Notes under the pieces: generated by a model
The model's database searches: none
Told to the model about the DNA's origin: nothing
What the model saw: only the letters and a program-made list of their open reading frames with translations
Shown: in pieces, positions 1 to 5,903 of the stretch
Numbering within the stretch: the first letter of the stretch is position 1
How the letters are laid out: every line of letters starts with the position of its first letter
NCBI GenBank assembly: GCA_044369995.1
Contig: JBILWG010000028.1
Location: 1-14,887 of the forward strand
Length of the DNA stretch: 14,887 nucleotides
Reading direction: 5' to 3'
Origin: F1-60-MAGs149 sp044369995
GTDB lineage: Bacteria; Actinomycetota; Thermoleophilia; Gaiellales; F1-60-MAGs149
Made by a program: the position numbers and the translations under genes

Positions 1-393
1 GCAGGACAACCCCTCCGCATGCATCAGCACGCGCTCGAGTGCCACGCTGGGCGGCCGTGCGACAGCGCCGCCGCCGGCACGCGTTCCGGCATGCGCCGCC
101 GTGATCAGACGACACAGGTTGGTGTAGCCCACGCGACTCTCGACCAGCAGGACGAGATGGCGCTGCTCCTGCCCGACGTCGACGGTCAGCTCGCAGCCGG
201 TGATCGCCTGCAGCCCGGCGCCCTGGGCGGCATGGGCGAAGGGGAGTGCGGCACAGAGGTTGTCGTGGTCGGTCAGCGCCAGCGCCGTGTAGCCGAGCGC
301 GCAGGCGCGATCGACCAGCTCCTCTGGGTGCGCGACTCCGTCGAGGAAGGAGTAGGCGGAGTGGCAGTGCAGCTCGACGTAGTCAGTGGCCAT
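1..393 (-). CDS. dnaE2: Error-prone DNA polymerase III alpha subunit DnaE2, N-terminal PHP domain (partial)
   Basis: The frame reads from ATG at 393 to the window edge without a stop, giving 131 codons, so only the N-terminus of a protein of about 1000 residues is present. It carries PHP-domain metal-site motifs: HCHS at residues 9-12, SFLDG at 15-19, TDHD at 41-44 and GCE at 66-68. These occur in the alpha subunits of C-family polymerases, and the spacing fits the DnaE2 (ImuC) branch. DnaE2 copies past DNA lesions during the SOS response and needs ImuB to reach the sliding clamp. The start overlaps the end of the DUF6504 gene by 11 bases. The position behind imuB, rather than the motifs alone, is what favours DnaE2 over the replicative DnaE1. 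Polymerase domains lie outside the window and cannot be checked. Confidence 0.9.
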   Translation of the reverse strand, partial: MATDYVELHCHSAYSFLDGVAHPEELVDRACALGYTALALTDHDNLCAALPFAHAAQGAGLQAITGCELTVDVGQEQRHLVLLVESRVGYTNLCRLITAAHAGTRAGGGAVARPPSVALERVLMHAEGLSC

Positions 394-634
394 AGCGCCA
401 CCAGCAGCCGCTGCGACGATCCTCATAGACGGTGCAGAGCCGCCCATCGGACAGCACCAGGGCGAAGCAGCGGCGCCGGCAGGGCTCGCTCCACCAGCCC
501 TCCTCGATGCGCCATTCCTCGCGCACGACCTCGACCGCGCACCCGTCGACGCTGCGAGGGCGCCCCGCGTCATCGACCTGGACGCGGCAGGCCCGCGGTA
601 GCTGCGACGGCAGCGGACGCAGCGGCGCGCTCAT
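383..634 (-). CDS. Small DUF6504-type protein between imuB and dnaE2
   Basis: This 83-residue protein has a basic N-terminus followed by GRPRSVDG, VEVVREEWRIEEGWW at about 37-51, and a C-terminal part rich in Arg, Tyr and Trp. That pattern matches the small DUF6504 proteins usually found between the ImuB-like polymerase and DnaE2 in actinobacteria. No catalytic motif is visible and the biochemical role is unknown. Its place suggests an accessory part of the mutasome. The start ATG overlaps the imuB stop (ATGA, 631-634), and its own stop lies inside the dnaE2 start region, so the three genes are probably co-transcribed and translationally coupled. The family name is recalled from pattern and context and was not searched. 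Confidence 0.8.
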   Translation of the reverse strand: MSAPLRPLPSQLPRACRVQVDDAGRPRSVDGCAVEVVREEWRIEEGWWSEPCRRRCFALVLSDGRLCTVYEDRRSGCWWRYGH

Positions 635-1824
635 CGTGGCGTGAGTCCATACCGGCGCTCGGGCAGCCGACTCGTCGGATCGACGCCGACGACGCGCAGC
701 AGGGCACCGTCGCCGACGGCGGCGCGCACCTGCTGCGTCGCCCCATCCAGCCGACGATCGCGCTCGGCACCCCTGCGCTCGAGCAGCGTCAGCTGCTGCG
801 CGTCCACCGAGAGTTCGGCGAACGTGAGCGCCAGGCGCTCCGCGGGCGCTGGTAGGCGTCGCGCCTTCGGCAGCAGTGCGAGCAGCAGCCGCGGCACATC
901 GACCGTCGGCTCGCGCAACGGCACCTCGCAGCTCCAGGACTCGCCGGTGACGAGACGCGCCTGCAGACGCAGGAGCCGCGGTGCCGCATTGCCGCGCTCC
1001 GGCAGGAGCACGGCACGGCTGATCAAGATGCCAATGGCCTGCTCGAGCGCTGCATCGGTGGCGATCGGCTCCTGCGGACGGAGCACGCTCCGCACGAGCC
1101 GCACGGGCACCTGCGCCTCGATCGTCGCGCCATCCTCGCCCCGCGCCATCTGCCAGGCCCGGACGCCCGCCGGTCCGAAGCGGTCACGCACCGCGACGCG
1201 GGAGAGCGAGGCGACGCCGCCGAGCCGGTCGATGCCGACCAGCACGAGCGCCTCACACAGCTCGGCGGGAATCCCACCATCCTCGTGCAGCAGCCGGACG
1301 GGTAGGGGCGCGATCGTTGCGACGACCTCCTCGGCACCGAGGATGCGCGGCCGCCGTCGGGCGAGCCGAGCGGCCATCAGTGCGGCGAAGCGGGTGGGGG
1401 CGCCGCCGATGCGAAGCGCCTCGCCCGCTGCGGCGAGCCCATGCAGGCGCTCGATCAACTGCCGCGGACCGCCGTGCAGCCGCAGCCCCGGCGCCGCATC
1501 GACCAGGACGCGTCCCGGGGCGATCTCCTCGACCGGCAGACCCAGCGCGTCGATCTCGCGCAGGAGGCGCGCCGCACGCTCCTGCAGCCCGACCGGGTCG
1601 GGCGGGAGCAGCACGAGGGCGGGGCAGAGGGTGAGCGCCTCCGCCAGCGGCATGCCGCTCCGCACGCCACTGGCCTCGGCAACCGCCGACGGCAGGCCGA
1701 TGCGCGCCTCGCCGAAGGGCACTGGTCCCAGCGCAACCGGGACGCCCGGATCGAGCACCTGTCCTCTGCCTGCTGCCAGTGCGACGAGCAGTGGAAGGCG
1801 CGGGATGTGCAGGGCGAGAAGCAT
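631..1824 (-). CDS. imuB: ImuB-like, catalytically inactive Y-family DNA polymerase
   Basis: The protein has 397 residues with the Y-family layout: a short N-terminal palm strand, then RIGLPSAVAEASGVRSGM (about 41-58), the fingers and thumb, and a little-finger-like C-terminal half. The acidic residues that bind metal in active Y polymerases are missing: the N-terminal DxDxFF motif is replaced by LHIPRLPLL, and the SxDE motif by GRVLVDAAPG. This is typical of ImuB, which bridges DnaE2 and the beta clamp during SOS mutagenesis rather than making DNA. The ATG at 1824 lies 9 bases after a TAGACT -10 element, with a LexA box just upstream. No imuA' gene precedes it within the window. A standard DinB polymerase is unlikely given the missing acids. 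Confidence 0.88.
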   Translation of the reverse strand: MLLALHIPRLPLLVALAAGRGQVLDPGVPVALGPVPFGEARIGLPSAVAEASGVRSGMPLAEALTLCPALVLLPPDPVGLQERAARLLREIDALGLPVEEIAPGRVLVDAAPGLRLHGGPRQLIERLHGLAAAGEALRIGGAPTRFAALMAARLARRRPRILGAEEVVATIAPLPVRLLHEDGGIPAELCEALVLVGIDRLGGVASLSRVAVRDRFGPAGVRAWQMARGEDGATIEAQVPVRLVRSVLRPQEPIATDAALEQAIGILISRAVLLPERGNAAPRLLRLQARLVTGESWSCEVPLREPTVDVPRLLLALLPKARRLPAPAERLALTFAELSVDAQQLTLLERRGAERDRRLDGATQQVRAAVGDGALLRVVGVDPTSRLPERRYGLTPR

Positions 1825-1833
1825 CGCCCACGC

Positions 1834-1839
1834 AGTCTA
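1834..1839 (-). promoter_or_regulatory. -10 element of the imuB operon
   Basis: On the minus strand TAGACT lies nine bases before the imuB ATG, so transcription should begin at or very near the start codon and the mRNA would be leaderless or nearly so. No convincing -35 hexamer is visible. The LexA box ends two bases upstream of this element. Confidence 0.6.
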
Positions 1840-1841
1840 AT

Positions 1842-1855
1842 CGAACATATGTTCG
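1842..1855. promoter_or_regulatory. LexA operator (SOS box) of the imuB-DUF6504-dnaE2 operon
   Basis: CGAACATATGTTCG is a perfect 14-base palindrome that matches the Gram-positive/actinobacterial LexA consensus CGAAC-N4-GTTCG at every fixed position. It occupies the promoter spacer just upstream of the imuB -10 hexamer, where bound LexA would block RNA polymerase. This predicts induction by DNA damage, in line with the SOS role of imuB and dnaE2. Confidence 0.93.
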
Positions 1856-1951
1856 TATGCGAGCAGCCTGCGGCGAGACCGCAGAGCGGGAACGAGCCGA
1901 GCTCGCCACGCCTCCTTCGGAGCGCACAACCCCGCCATGGTCGTTCCAACG

Positions 1952-2000
1952 GGATCGGACCCCGCTGGCGCGCTCCGCCACCAGCGCTCTGTTCCGATCC
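1952..2000. repeat. Nested inverted repeat (49 bases, structured)
   Basis: The outer arms GGATCGGA (1952-1959) and TCCGATCC (1993-2000) are exact complements of eight bases. They enclose a second exact pair, CGCTGG (1963-1968) and CCAGCG (1981-1986), which itself encloses GCG-N3-CGC (1970-1978). The result is one long interrupted stem that forms on either strand. No T-run follows on either side, so it is not a classical intrinsic terminator. It is too short and lacks the arms to be a tRNA. Confidence 0.55.
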
Positions 2001-2062
2001 TCCGCACCTGCTCCACGCGACAACGGCGCCTGGCCTTGGTCGGCGCACACGCCTCCCGCAAC

Positions 2063-2077
2063 CCGGCGAAGCGCCGG
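2063..2077 (-). terminator. GC-rich hairpin just after the dsbA-like gene
   Basis: CCGGCG, a three-base loop and CGCCGG form a perfect 6-bp stem that begins five bases beyond the dsbA stop codon. On the minus strand it is followed by GTTGCGGG rather than a U-run. It may stop or stabilise the 3' end of the AI-2E/dsbA mRNA, but a canonical intrinsic terminator cannot be claimed. Confidence 0.4.
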
Positions 2078-2082
2078 CTCCG

Positions 2083-2691
2083 CTACGCCAAGCCGTTCTC
2101 CCGGATCACCTGCTCGAAGACATCGTGCGGCTGCGCGCCCAACAGCAGGTACCGCTCCTGCAGGACGAAGGCCGGCACCGCGTTGATGCCCATCGCGTGC
2201 GCCTCACGCGTCGACTCCTGCACGACCGTGCGGAAGCGCCGGGAGGCGATGGCCTCGTCAACCGCCTCGGCGTCGAGGCCCACACCGATCGCGACCGCGC
2301 GGATGACGTCCGGGTCGGCGACGTTCCGCTCCTGCTCCCACATCGCCTGCATAACGGCCTCGTGATAGGCGGCATGCAGTCCCTCGCCACGCGCGAGCTC
2401 GCCGAGCTCCAGCGCCAGCTGCGTGTTCGGCGTGATCTCCGGATGGGGGGCGTAGGCGAAGCCGCTCTCCGCGAACATCGCCGCGACGCGCTCGACGTGG
2501 TCCGCGCCGTACTTGGCGATCAGATCCGCCCGCGGGATGCCCTCCGGCGGATATTCCGGATGCAGATCCCAGGGCAGCCACTCGATCTGGGCGCCATACT
2601 GGCGCTCCAGCCACGTCGCGCGCTCGCACGCGACCCGGCAGTATGGTCAAAGGAAGTCCGACCAGATCAGGATGCGGAGCGCCTCGCTCAT
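2083..2691 (-). CDS. DsbA/FrnE-family thiol oxidoreductase, predicted selenoprotein (Sec15, UPYC active site)
   Basis: Reading from ATG 2691 gives RILIWSDFL, then TGA (2647-2649), then PYC, and continues open for 187 more codons to TAG at 2083. If TGA encodes selenocysteine the protein has 202 residues, the usual length for FrnE-like DsbA proteins. The start shows the first thioredoxin-fold strand and the redox motif SDFxCPxC, with position 15 replaced by TGA (U-P-Y-C18). Further family marks are WLPWDLHPEYPPEGIPR (about 38-54), an alpha-helical insert, STREAHAMGINAVPAF with cis-Pro173, and a GAQPHDVFE tail. Such enzymes make or rearrange disulfides. No signal peptide is seen, so it is probably cytoplasmic. 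The start overlaps the AI-2E stop (ATGA, 2688-2691), which supports translation from 2691. A hairpin at 2610-2639 fits a SECIS element. The alternatives are a nonsense mutation (TGC to TGA) or a sequencing error. The clean frame and hairpin argue against decay, but selABCD genes are not in view. Confidence 0.82.
2610..2639 (-). promoter_or_regulatory. Candidate bacterial SECIS hairpin for Sec insertion
   Basis: Downstream of the in-frame TGA the minus-strand RNA folds into a lower GCC/GGC helix, a 2x2 internal loop, and an 8-bp upper helix (GUCGCGUG with CGCGCGAC, one G-U pair) closed by the loop CGAG at 2623-2626. Twenty bases separate the UGA from the apical loop, within the roughly 16-37 reported for bacterial SECIS elements, and the loop has a G among its first two bases as SelB recognition usually needs. 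The fold was paired by hand, with no energy calculation. High GC makes chance hairpins common, so this supports the claim without proving it. Confidence 0.62.
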
Positions 2692-3818
2692 GGCGCCCAA
2701 CCCTGCCCGTCGACTGGCGGGTCGTCGTCGATCGCCACGATCGATCGCCGCTCGGCCGCCACGCTCTGACGTCGGTTCTCCAGCACCTGCCGCAGCACCA
2801 CCTGCACGGAGCCGGCGATGGGAATCGCCAGCAGCGCGCCGATGATCCCGAGCAGCGAGGCTCCGATCAGCACACTGACGATGACGATGAAGGGCGAGAC
2901 GTCGATGCTCTTGCGCATCACGAGCGGCTGAATGATGTGGTTCTCGAGGAACTGGTACACGACCGCCAGTACGAGCATCACGATCCCCGCGGTGAGGCTG
3001 TGCGTGAGCGCCACCAGCACCGCCACGATCGAGCCGATCGTGGCGCCGACCAGCGGAATCACGTCGAGGACGCCGACGAGCAGTGCAAGCGCGAGGGCGA
3101 AGGGGACACCGAGGAACCATGCCGTCACGCCGGTCACCGTCCCGGCGATCGTGGCGATCAGCAGAACACCGGCCGTCCAGCGGGCGATGGTGCCGTTGAC
3201 CTGATCGAACACGACCAGCGAGCGATCGGCCGCGCCGGGTCGCAGCAGCTCGGTGACCGCACGGAGGAAGCGGGGGATCTCGAGCAGGAGGAACAGCGTC
3301 ATGAACAGCACGGTCAGCGCCTTGCCGAGCCCCGTCACGACCGCAGTGGCCACCCCCAGCAGGTTGCCCGCCTGAGCCGGCAGGCGACCCGAGTACTCGG
3401 AGGCCCCCTCCTCGAGTCGGCGCGCGAGGCTGTAGCGATCGTCGAAGCGCTTGAAGACATCCCACTCGCGCAGCTCGTCGAACAGCGTGGGCGCGCGCGT
3501 CGCAAACGCGCGCATCTCCTCGTAGAGCGGCGTCAGCAGCGCGGCGAGGAACAGCACGAACAGCAGGAGCATGCCGAGCACGACGAGCACCGCAGCCAGC
3601 CCGCGCCGATTGCCGAGCCGTCGCTCGAGCACGACCACGATCGGATTGAGCGCGAGGGCGAGGAACGCCGAGATCAGCACCAACTCGAGGATGGTCCGCA
3701 CCTGCCAGAGGAGCAGCACCAGCACGAGGAACCCCGTGACGGTGAGCAGCACGCGGATCAGGGTGCGCGTGGAGATCATCAACTCGACGCGTCGCGGTGG
3801 CTCGGGCACGATGGGCAC
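2688..3818 (-). CDS. AI-2E family membrane transporter (YdiK/PerM/TqsA-like)
   Basis: The 376-residue protein is very hydrophobic. Two or three membrane segments lie at about 17-60 and 73-98, a soluble stretch rich in Arg and Glu spans about 100-150, and five or so segments fill the C-terminal half. Family signatures are GVLDVIPLVGATIGS and ENHIIQPLVMRKSIDVSP, followed by LLGIIGALLAIPIAG. The AI-2E family includes exporters of the autoinducer AI-2 and Na+/H+ antiporter-like proteins; the actual substrate cannot be told from sequence. The GTG at 3818 is chosen because TACACT lies six bases upstream, the leaderless arrangement seen elsewhere here. A later ATG (residue 14) is possible. It is followed without a gap by the predicted dsbA selenoprotein gene. 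Confidence 0.9.
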   Translation of the reverse strand: MPIVPEPPRRVELMISTRTLIRVLLTVTGFLVLVLLLWQVRTILELVLISAFLALALNPIVVVLERRLGNRRGLAAVLVVLGMLLLFVLFLAALLTPLYEEMRAFATRAPTLFDELREWDVFKRFDDRYSLARRLEEGASEYSGRLPAQAGNLLGVATAVVTGLGKALTVLFMTLFLLLEIPRFLRAVTELLRPGAADRSLVVFDQVNGTIARWTAGVLLIATIAGTVTGVTAWFLGVPFALALALLVGVLDVIPLVGATIGSIVAVLVALTHSLTAGIVMLVLAVVYQFLENHIIQPLVMRKSIDVSPFIVIVSVLIGASLLGIIGALLAIPIAGSVQVVLRQVLENRRQSVAAERRSIVAIDDDPPVDGQGWAP

Positions 3819-3824
3819 GGCACG

Positions 3825-3830
3825 AGTGTA
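3825..3830 (-). promoter_or_regulatory. -10 element of the AI-2E/dsbA operon
   Basis: TACACT on the minus strand is separated by six bases from the GTG start at 3818, predicting a leaderless mRNA. It lies back to back with the SDR promoter; the two hexamers are 12 bases apart, so the divergent units may compete for RNA polymerase. Confidence 0.55.
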
Positions 3831-3842
3831 CCGCGCGACGGG

Positions 3843-3848
3843 TAGGCT
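3843..3848 (+). promoter_or_regulatory. -10 element of the SDR gene
   Basis: TAGGCT lies eight bases before ATG 3857 and no Shine-Dalgarno sequence lies between, which favours leaderless translation. No -35 consensus is recognisable. Confidence 0.5.
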
Positions 3849-3856
3849 CCAGCGCG

Positions 3857-4615
3857 ATGGCGCAGCGCTCCCTGATCGTGGTGACCGGAGGCTCGTCCGG
3901 CATCGGGCTGGCCCTGGCCCGCCGACTGCGACGGCCCGATCGGGAGCTCCTGCTGGTGGCCCGGGGCGCCGAGCGCCTCGAGCTGGCCGGCCGCGCCCTG
4001 TCGTGCTCGACCCTGGTGGCCGACCTCGCGACCGATGCCGGGATCGCGGCGCTGACGGATCGACTGCGGGACGTTCCGCGCGTGCCCGTGCTGGTGAACA
4101 ACGCCGGCGGGCCGTTTCGCACCCCGCTCCTCGAGCACGACGCGGAGGCCGCCCGGGCCGCGATCGACCTGCTCTACCTCGCGATGGTGCGCGTGACGGC
4201 CTGCGCCTGGCCCGCCCTGGTCGCCGCCGGCGGCTCGGTCGTGAACGTCGTCAGCGTGGCGGGCACCGTCTCGACTGGTTCGGCACCCCACTACGCAGCG
4301 GCGAAGCATGCTGCGATCGCCTGGTCGCGTGGACTGCACGTGGAAGCCGCCGCCACCGGCGTGCACGTGCTGACCGCCAATCCCGGCCCCGTCTCGACTG
4401 CCGCGTTCCCCCATGAGCGCCTGCAGCGCCATCCGTGGCTCCGTCGCGCAGTGATTGATGACGACCGCTGCGCCGACCTGATCCTGCGCGCGCTCGCACG
4501 CCGAAGGGCCGAGTCCTTCCAGCCGGAGTGGTGGCGCGCGGCGACCATCGCCCAGGCGCTGGCGCCGGGCGCGATGGCCCGACTGGCCCGCCGCAGCCGC
4601 GAGCGGTTCGGCTAG
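3857..4615 (+). CDS. Short-chain dehydrogenase/reductase (SDR family)
   Basis: The product has 252 residues, the classical SDR length. It shows the nucleotide-binding TGGSSGIG (residues 10-17), NNAG (81-84), a catalytic Ser133, YxxxK as Tyr146/Lys150, and NPGPVST after beta-strand six. These define an NAD(P)-dependent oxidoreductase. The substrate cannot be inferred. The frame is open upstream to 3797, but ATG 3857 puts the Rossmann strand right at the N-terminus, as is normal, and sits eight bases after TAGGCT. The C-terminus is Arg-rich and helical (about 225-252), weakly like SDRs with a membrane-attached tail. It is a single-gene unit, convergent with trpS. Confidence 0.92.
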   Translation: MAQRSLIVVTGGSSGIGLALARRLRRPDRELLLVARGAERLELAGRALSCSTLVADLATDAGIAALTDRLRDVPRVPVLVNNAGGPFRTPLLEHDAEAARAAIDLLYLAMVRVTACAWPALVAAGGSVVNVVSVAGTVSTGSAPHYAAAKHAAIAWSRGLHVEAAATGVHVLTANPGPVSTAAFPHERLQRHPWLRRAVIDDDRCADLILRALARRRAESFQPEWWRAATIAQALAPGAMARLARRSRERFG

Positions 4616-4854
4616 CAGCGCGGCCGCGAACGACTCGGCGAGCTGTTCTGCCTGGCTTCCTGCGAGACGGTTCGGGTGGACCCTTCGGGTGTGGGCATGG
4701 TCGTGCGCTTGGGGCGGATGCGACAAAGGGGTCAGACCCTTTTGTCGCATCCACACCGGATCGCCGCACCGACCACACCCGCGAGCAGCGTCTGCGCCTG
4801 GACCTCTCACCGGCAGACGGCGACAACCGTCGCACCAGCGCAGAGGCAGAACCG
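4616..4854. other. Non-coding interval between convergent SDR and trpS genes
   Basis: There is no credible gene in these 239 bases. The stretch holds the long palindrome at 4716-4752 and two minor hairpins, ACCC-TTC-GGGT near 4680-4690 and GCGAC-N4-GTCGC at 4820-4833. The sequence TTCGGGTG occurs twice near 4670-4692. Since both flanking genes point inward, transcript ends are expected here. Confidence 0.65.
4716..4752. terminator. 17-bp-stem palindrome, bidirectional terminator or dispersed palindromic repeat
   Basis: GGATGCGACAAAGGGGT (4716-4732) and ACCCTTTTGTCGCATCC (4736-4752) pair over all 17 positions, with one G-T wobble and a three-base CAG loop. It is by far the strongest hairpin in the window. 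The position between convergent genes suits a two-way terminator. There is no T-run after the stem in either direction, though the stem itself contains A and T tracts. The shape also suits a REP-like intergenic palindrome that recurs elsewhere in the genome. Confidence 0.7.
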
Positions 4855-5844
4855 CTAGCTACCGGCGAGGAACCCGATGCGCTCGCGGACCGTGGCGATC
4901 TGCGGAACCGCGATCTCGCGCGCTCGCTCGGCGCCGCGCTGCAGCAGACGCTCCACCTCGGCCGGGTCGGCGGCGAGCTCGGCGTGGCGCGCCTGCAAGG
5001 GGGCGAGGAGGTCGACCACACGTTCCGCGACCTCGCGCTTGAAATCGCCATAGCCCGCGCCCTGATAGCGGGCCTCGAGGTCGGAGATGCTGACGCCCTC
5101 GATGGCGGACTGGAGCGCCAGCAGCCCTGACACCCCGGGCTTGCCCTCCGGGTCGTGGCGGATCTCCCCGTCGGAATCGGTCACGGCCGACATGATCTTC
5201 CTCTGGAGGCGCTTGGGATCCTCGAGCAGCGTGAGGGTGCCCTGCTCGGTCCCGCCGGTGGTCGACATCTTCTTGGTCGGCTCCTGCAGATCCACGATCC
5301 GCGCGCCAACCGGGGGAATCGACGCCTCCGGGACGACGAACGTCTCGCCGTAGCGTCCGTTGAAGCGGATGGCGATATCGCGCATCAGCTCCAGGTGCTG
5401 GCGCTGATCCTCACCGACCGGTACCCGTCCCGCGTTGTAGAGGAGCACGTCGGCCGCCTGCAGCACGGGATAGTCGAAGAGGCCGACCGAGACGGACTCC
5501 TGGCCCCCGGACTTGTCCTTGAACTGCGTCATCCGGCGCAGCTCGCCCATCGTCGCCGTGCAGTTGAGGTACCAGCCGAGCTCCATGTGCTGGGGCACAT
5601 GACCCTGCACGAAGAGGATGGAGCGCTCCGGATCGATCCCGGCCGCGAACAGCAGCGTGGCCAGAGACAGCGTCGACTGACGCAGCTGCTCGGGATCCAC
5701 CGGCACGGTGATCGAATGGAGGTCGACGATGCAGTAGATGCACTCGTGCGCATCCTGGCCGTCGACCCAGTGCCGGATCGCACCGAGGTAGTTGCCGATG
5801 TGCTTGTCGCCCGTGGGCTGGATGCCGGAGAAGACGCGTGCCAT
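4855..5844 (-). CDS. trpS: Tryptophanyl-tRNA synthetase
   Basis: The 329-residue class I aminoacyl-tRNA synthetase charges tRNA-Trp with tryptophan. It begins MARVFSGIQPTGDKHIGNYL: the HIGH signature appears as HIGN (15-18) in the usual TrpS form. The KMSKS loop reads KKMSTT (191-196), a known variant. Also typical are GLFDYPVLQAADVLLY and VPVGEDQRQHLELMRDIA, and the C-terminal helical tRNA-binding part is complete. Length matches bacterial TrpS. ATG 5844 follows TACGGT by six bases with no Shine-Dalgarno, so translation is probably leaderless. It is divergent from the RpiR-type regulator and ends in the non-coding stretch shared with the SDR gene. Confidence 0.97.
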   Translation of the reverse strand: MARVFSGIQPTGDKHIGNYLGAIRHWVDGQDAHECIYCIVDLHSITVPVDPEQLRQSTLSLATLLFAAGIDPERSILFVQGHVPQHMELGWYLNCTATMGELRRMTQFKDKSGGQESVSVGLFDYPVLQAADVLLYNAGRVPVGEDQRQHLELMRDIAIRFNGRYGETFVVPEASIPPVGARIVDLQEPTKKMSTTGGTEQGTLTLLEDPKRLQRKIMSAVTDSDGEIRHDPEGKPGVSGLLALQSAIEGVSISDLEARYQGAGYGDFKREVAERVVDLLAPLQARHAELAADPAEVERLLQRGAERAREIAVPQIATVRERIGFLAGS

Positions 5845-5850
5845 GGCCGT

Positions 5851-5856
5851 ACCGTA
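5851..5856 (-). promoter_or_regulatory. -10 element of trpS
   Basis: TACGGT on the minus strand is six bases from the trpS ATG. The five-base unit GGTAC is partly duplicated here, so a second overlapping hexamer register is possible. No T-box leader fits in so short a space. Confidence 0.5.
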
Positions 5857-5891
5857 CCGACAGCATCCGGCTGCGGGTGCAGGCCGTCTGG

Positions 5892-5897
5892 TACCGT
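5892..5897 (+). promoter_or_regulatory. -10 element of the RpiR-family regulator gene
   Basis: TACCGT followed by six bases and GTG (5904) gives the same leaderless layout as trpS on the other strand. This spacing decides the start of the regulator in favour of GTG over an in-frame ATG at 5838, which would overlap trpS. Confidence 0.52.
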
Positions 5898-5903
5898 CGG
5901 CCC

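Larger units (their letters stand above)
1856..2082. other. Non-coding interval between the dsbA-like gene and imuB
   Basis: This 227-base stretch holds no credible gene; the frames that cross it have no recognisable protein content. It carries several short perfect hairpins: CTGCGG-N5-CCGCAG at 1868-1884, CTCC-TTC-GGAG at about 1910-1920, a nested structure at 1952-2000, and a GC hairpin at 2063-2077 right after the dsbA stop. It must contain the 3' end of the AI-2E/dsbA transcript and could also hold upstream control sites for imuB. Confidence 0.6.

Noticed and set aside
1937..2000. A tRNA, possibly tRNA-Sec, in the gap before imuB
   Set aside because: The 8-bp outer arms resemble the long acceptor of tRNA-Sec, but the element is only 49 bases and has no TCA anticodon loop, D arm or proper T loop.
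2083..2478. A 131-residue protein starting at ATG 2478 as the whole dsbA-like gene
   Set aside because: It lacks the first beta strand and CxxC site. The frame upstream continues with family-typical sequence to an ATG coupled to the preceding gene, interrupted only by TGA at the active-site cysteine.
1441..2769. Plus-strand open frame of 442 codons opposite imuB and the dsbA-like gene
   Set aside because: It lies antisense to two supported genes, is rich in Arg, Gln and His, and contains no recognisable domain.
2643..3845. Plus-strand open frame of 400 codons opposite the AI-2E gene
   Set aside because: It is a highly charged His/Gln/Glu/Arg shadow of a hydrophobic membrane protein, a standard artefact of complementary codons.
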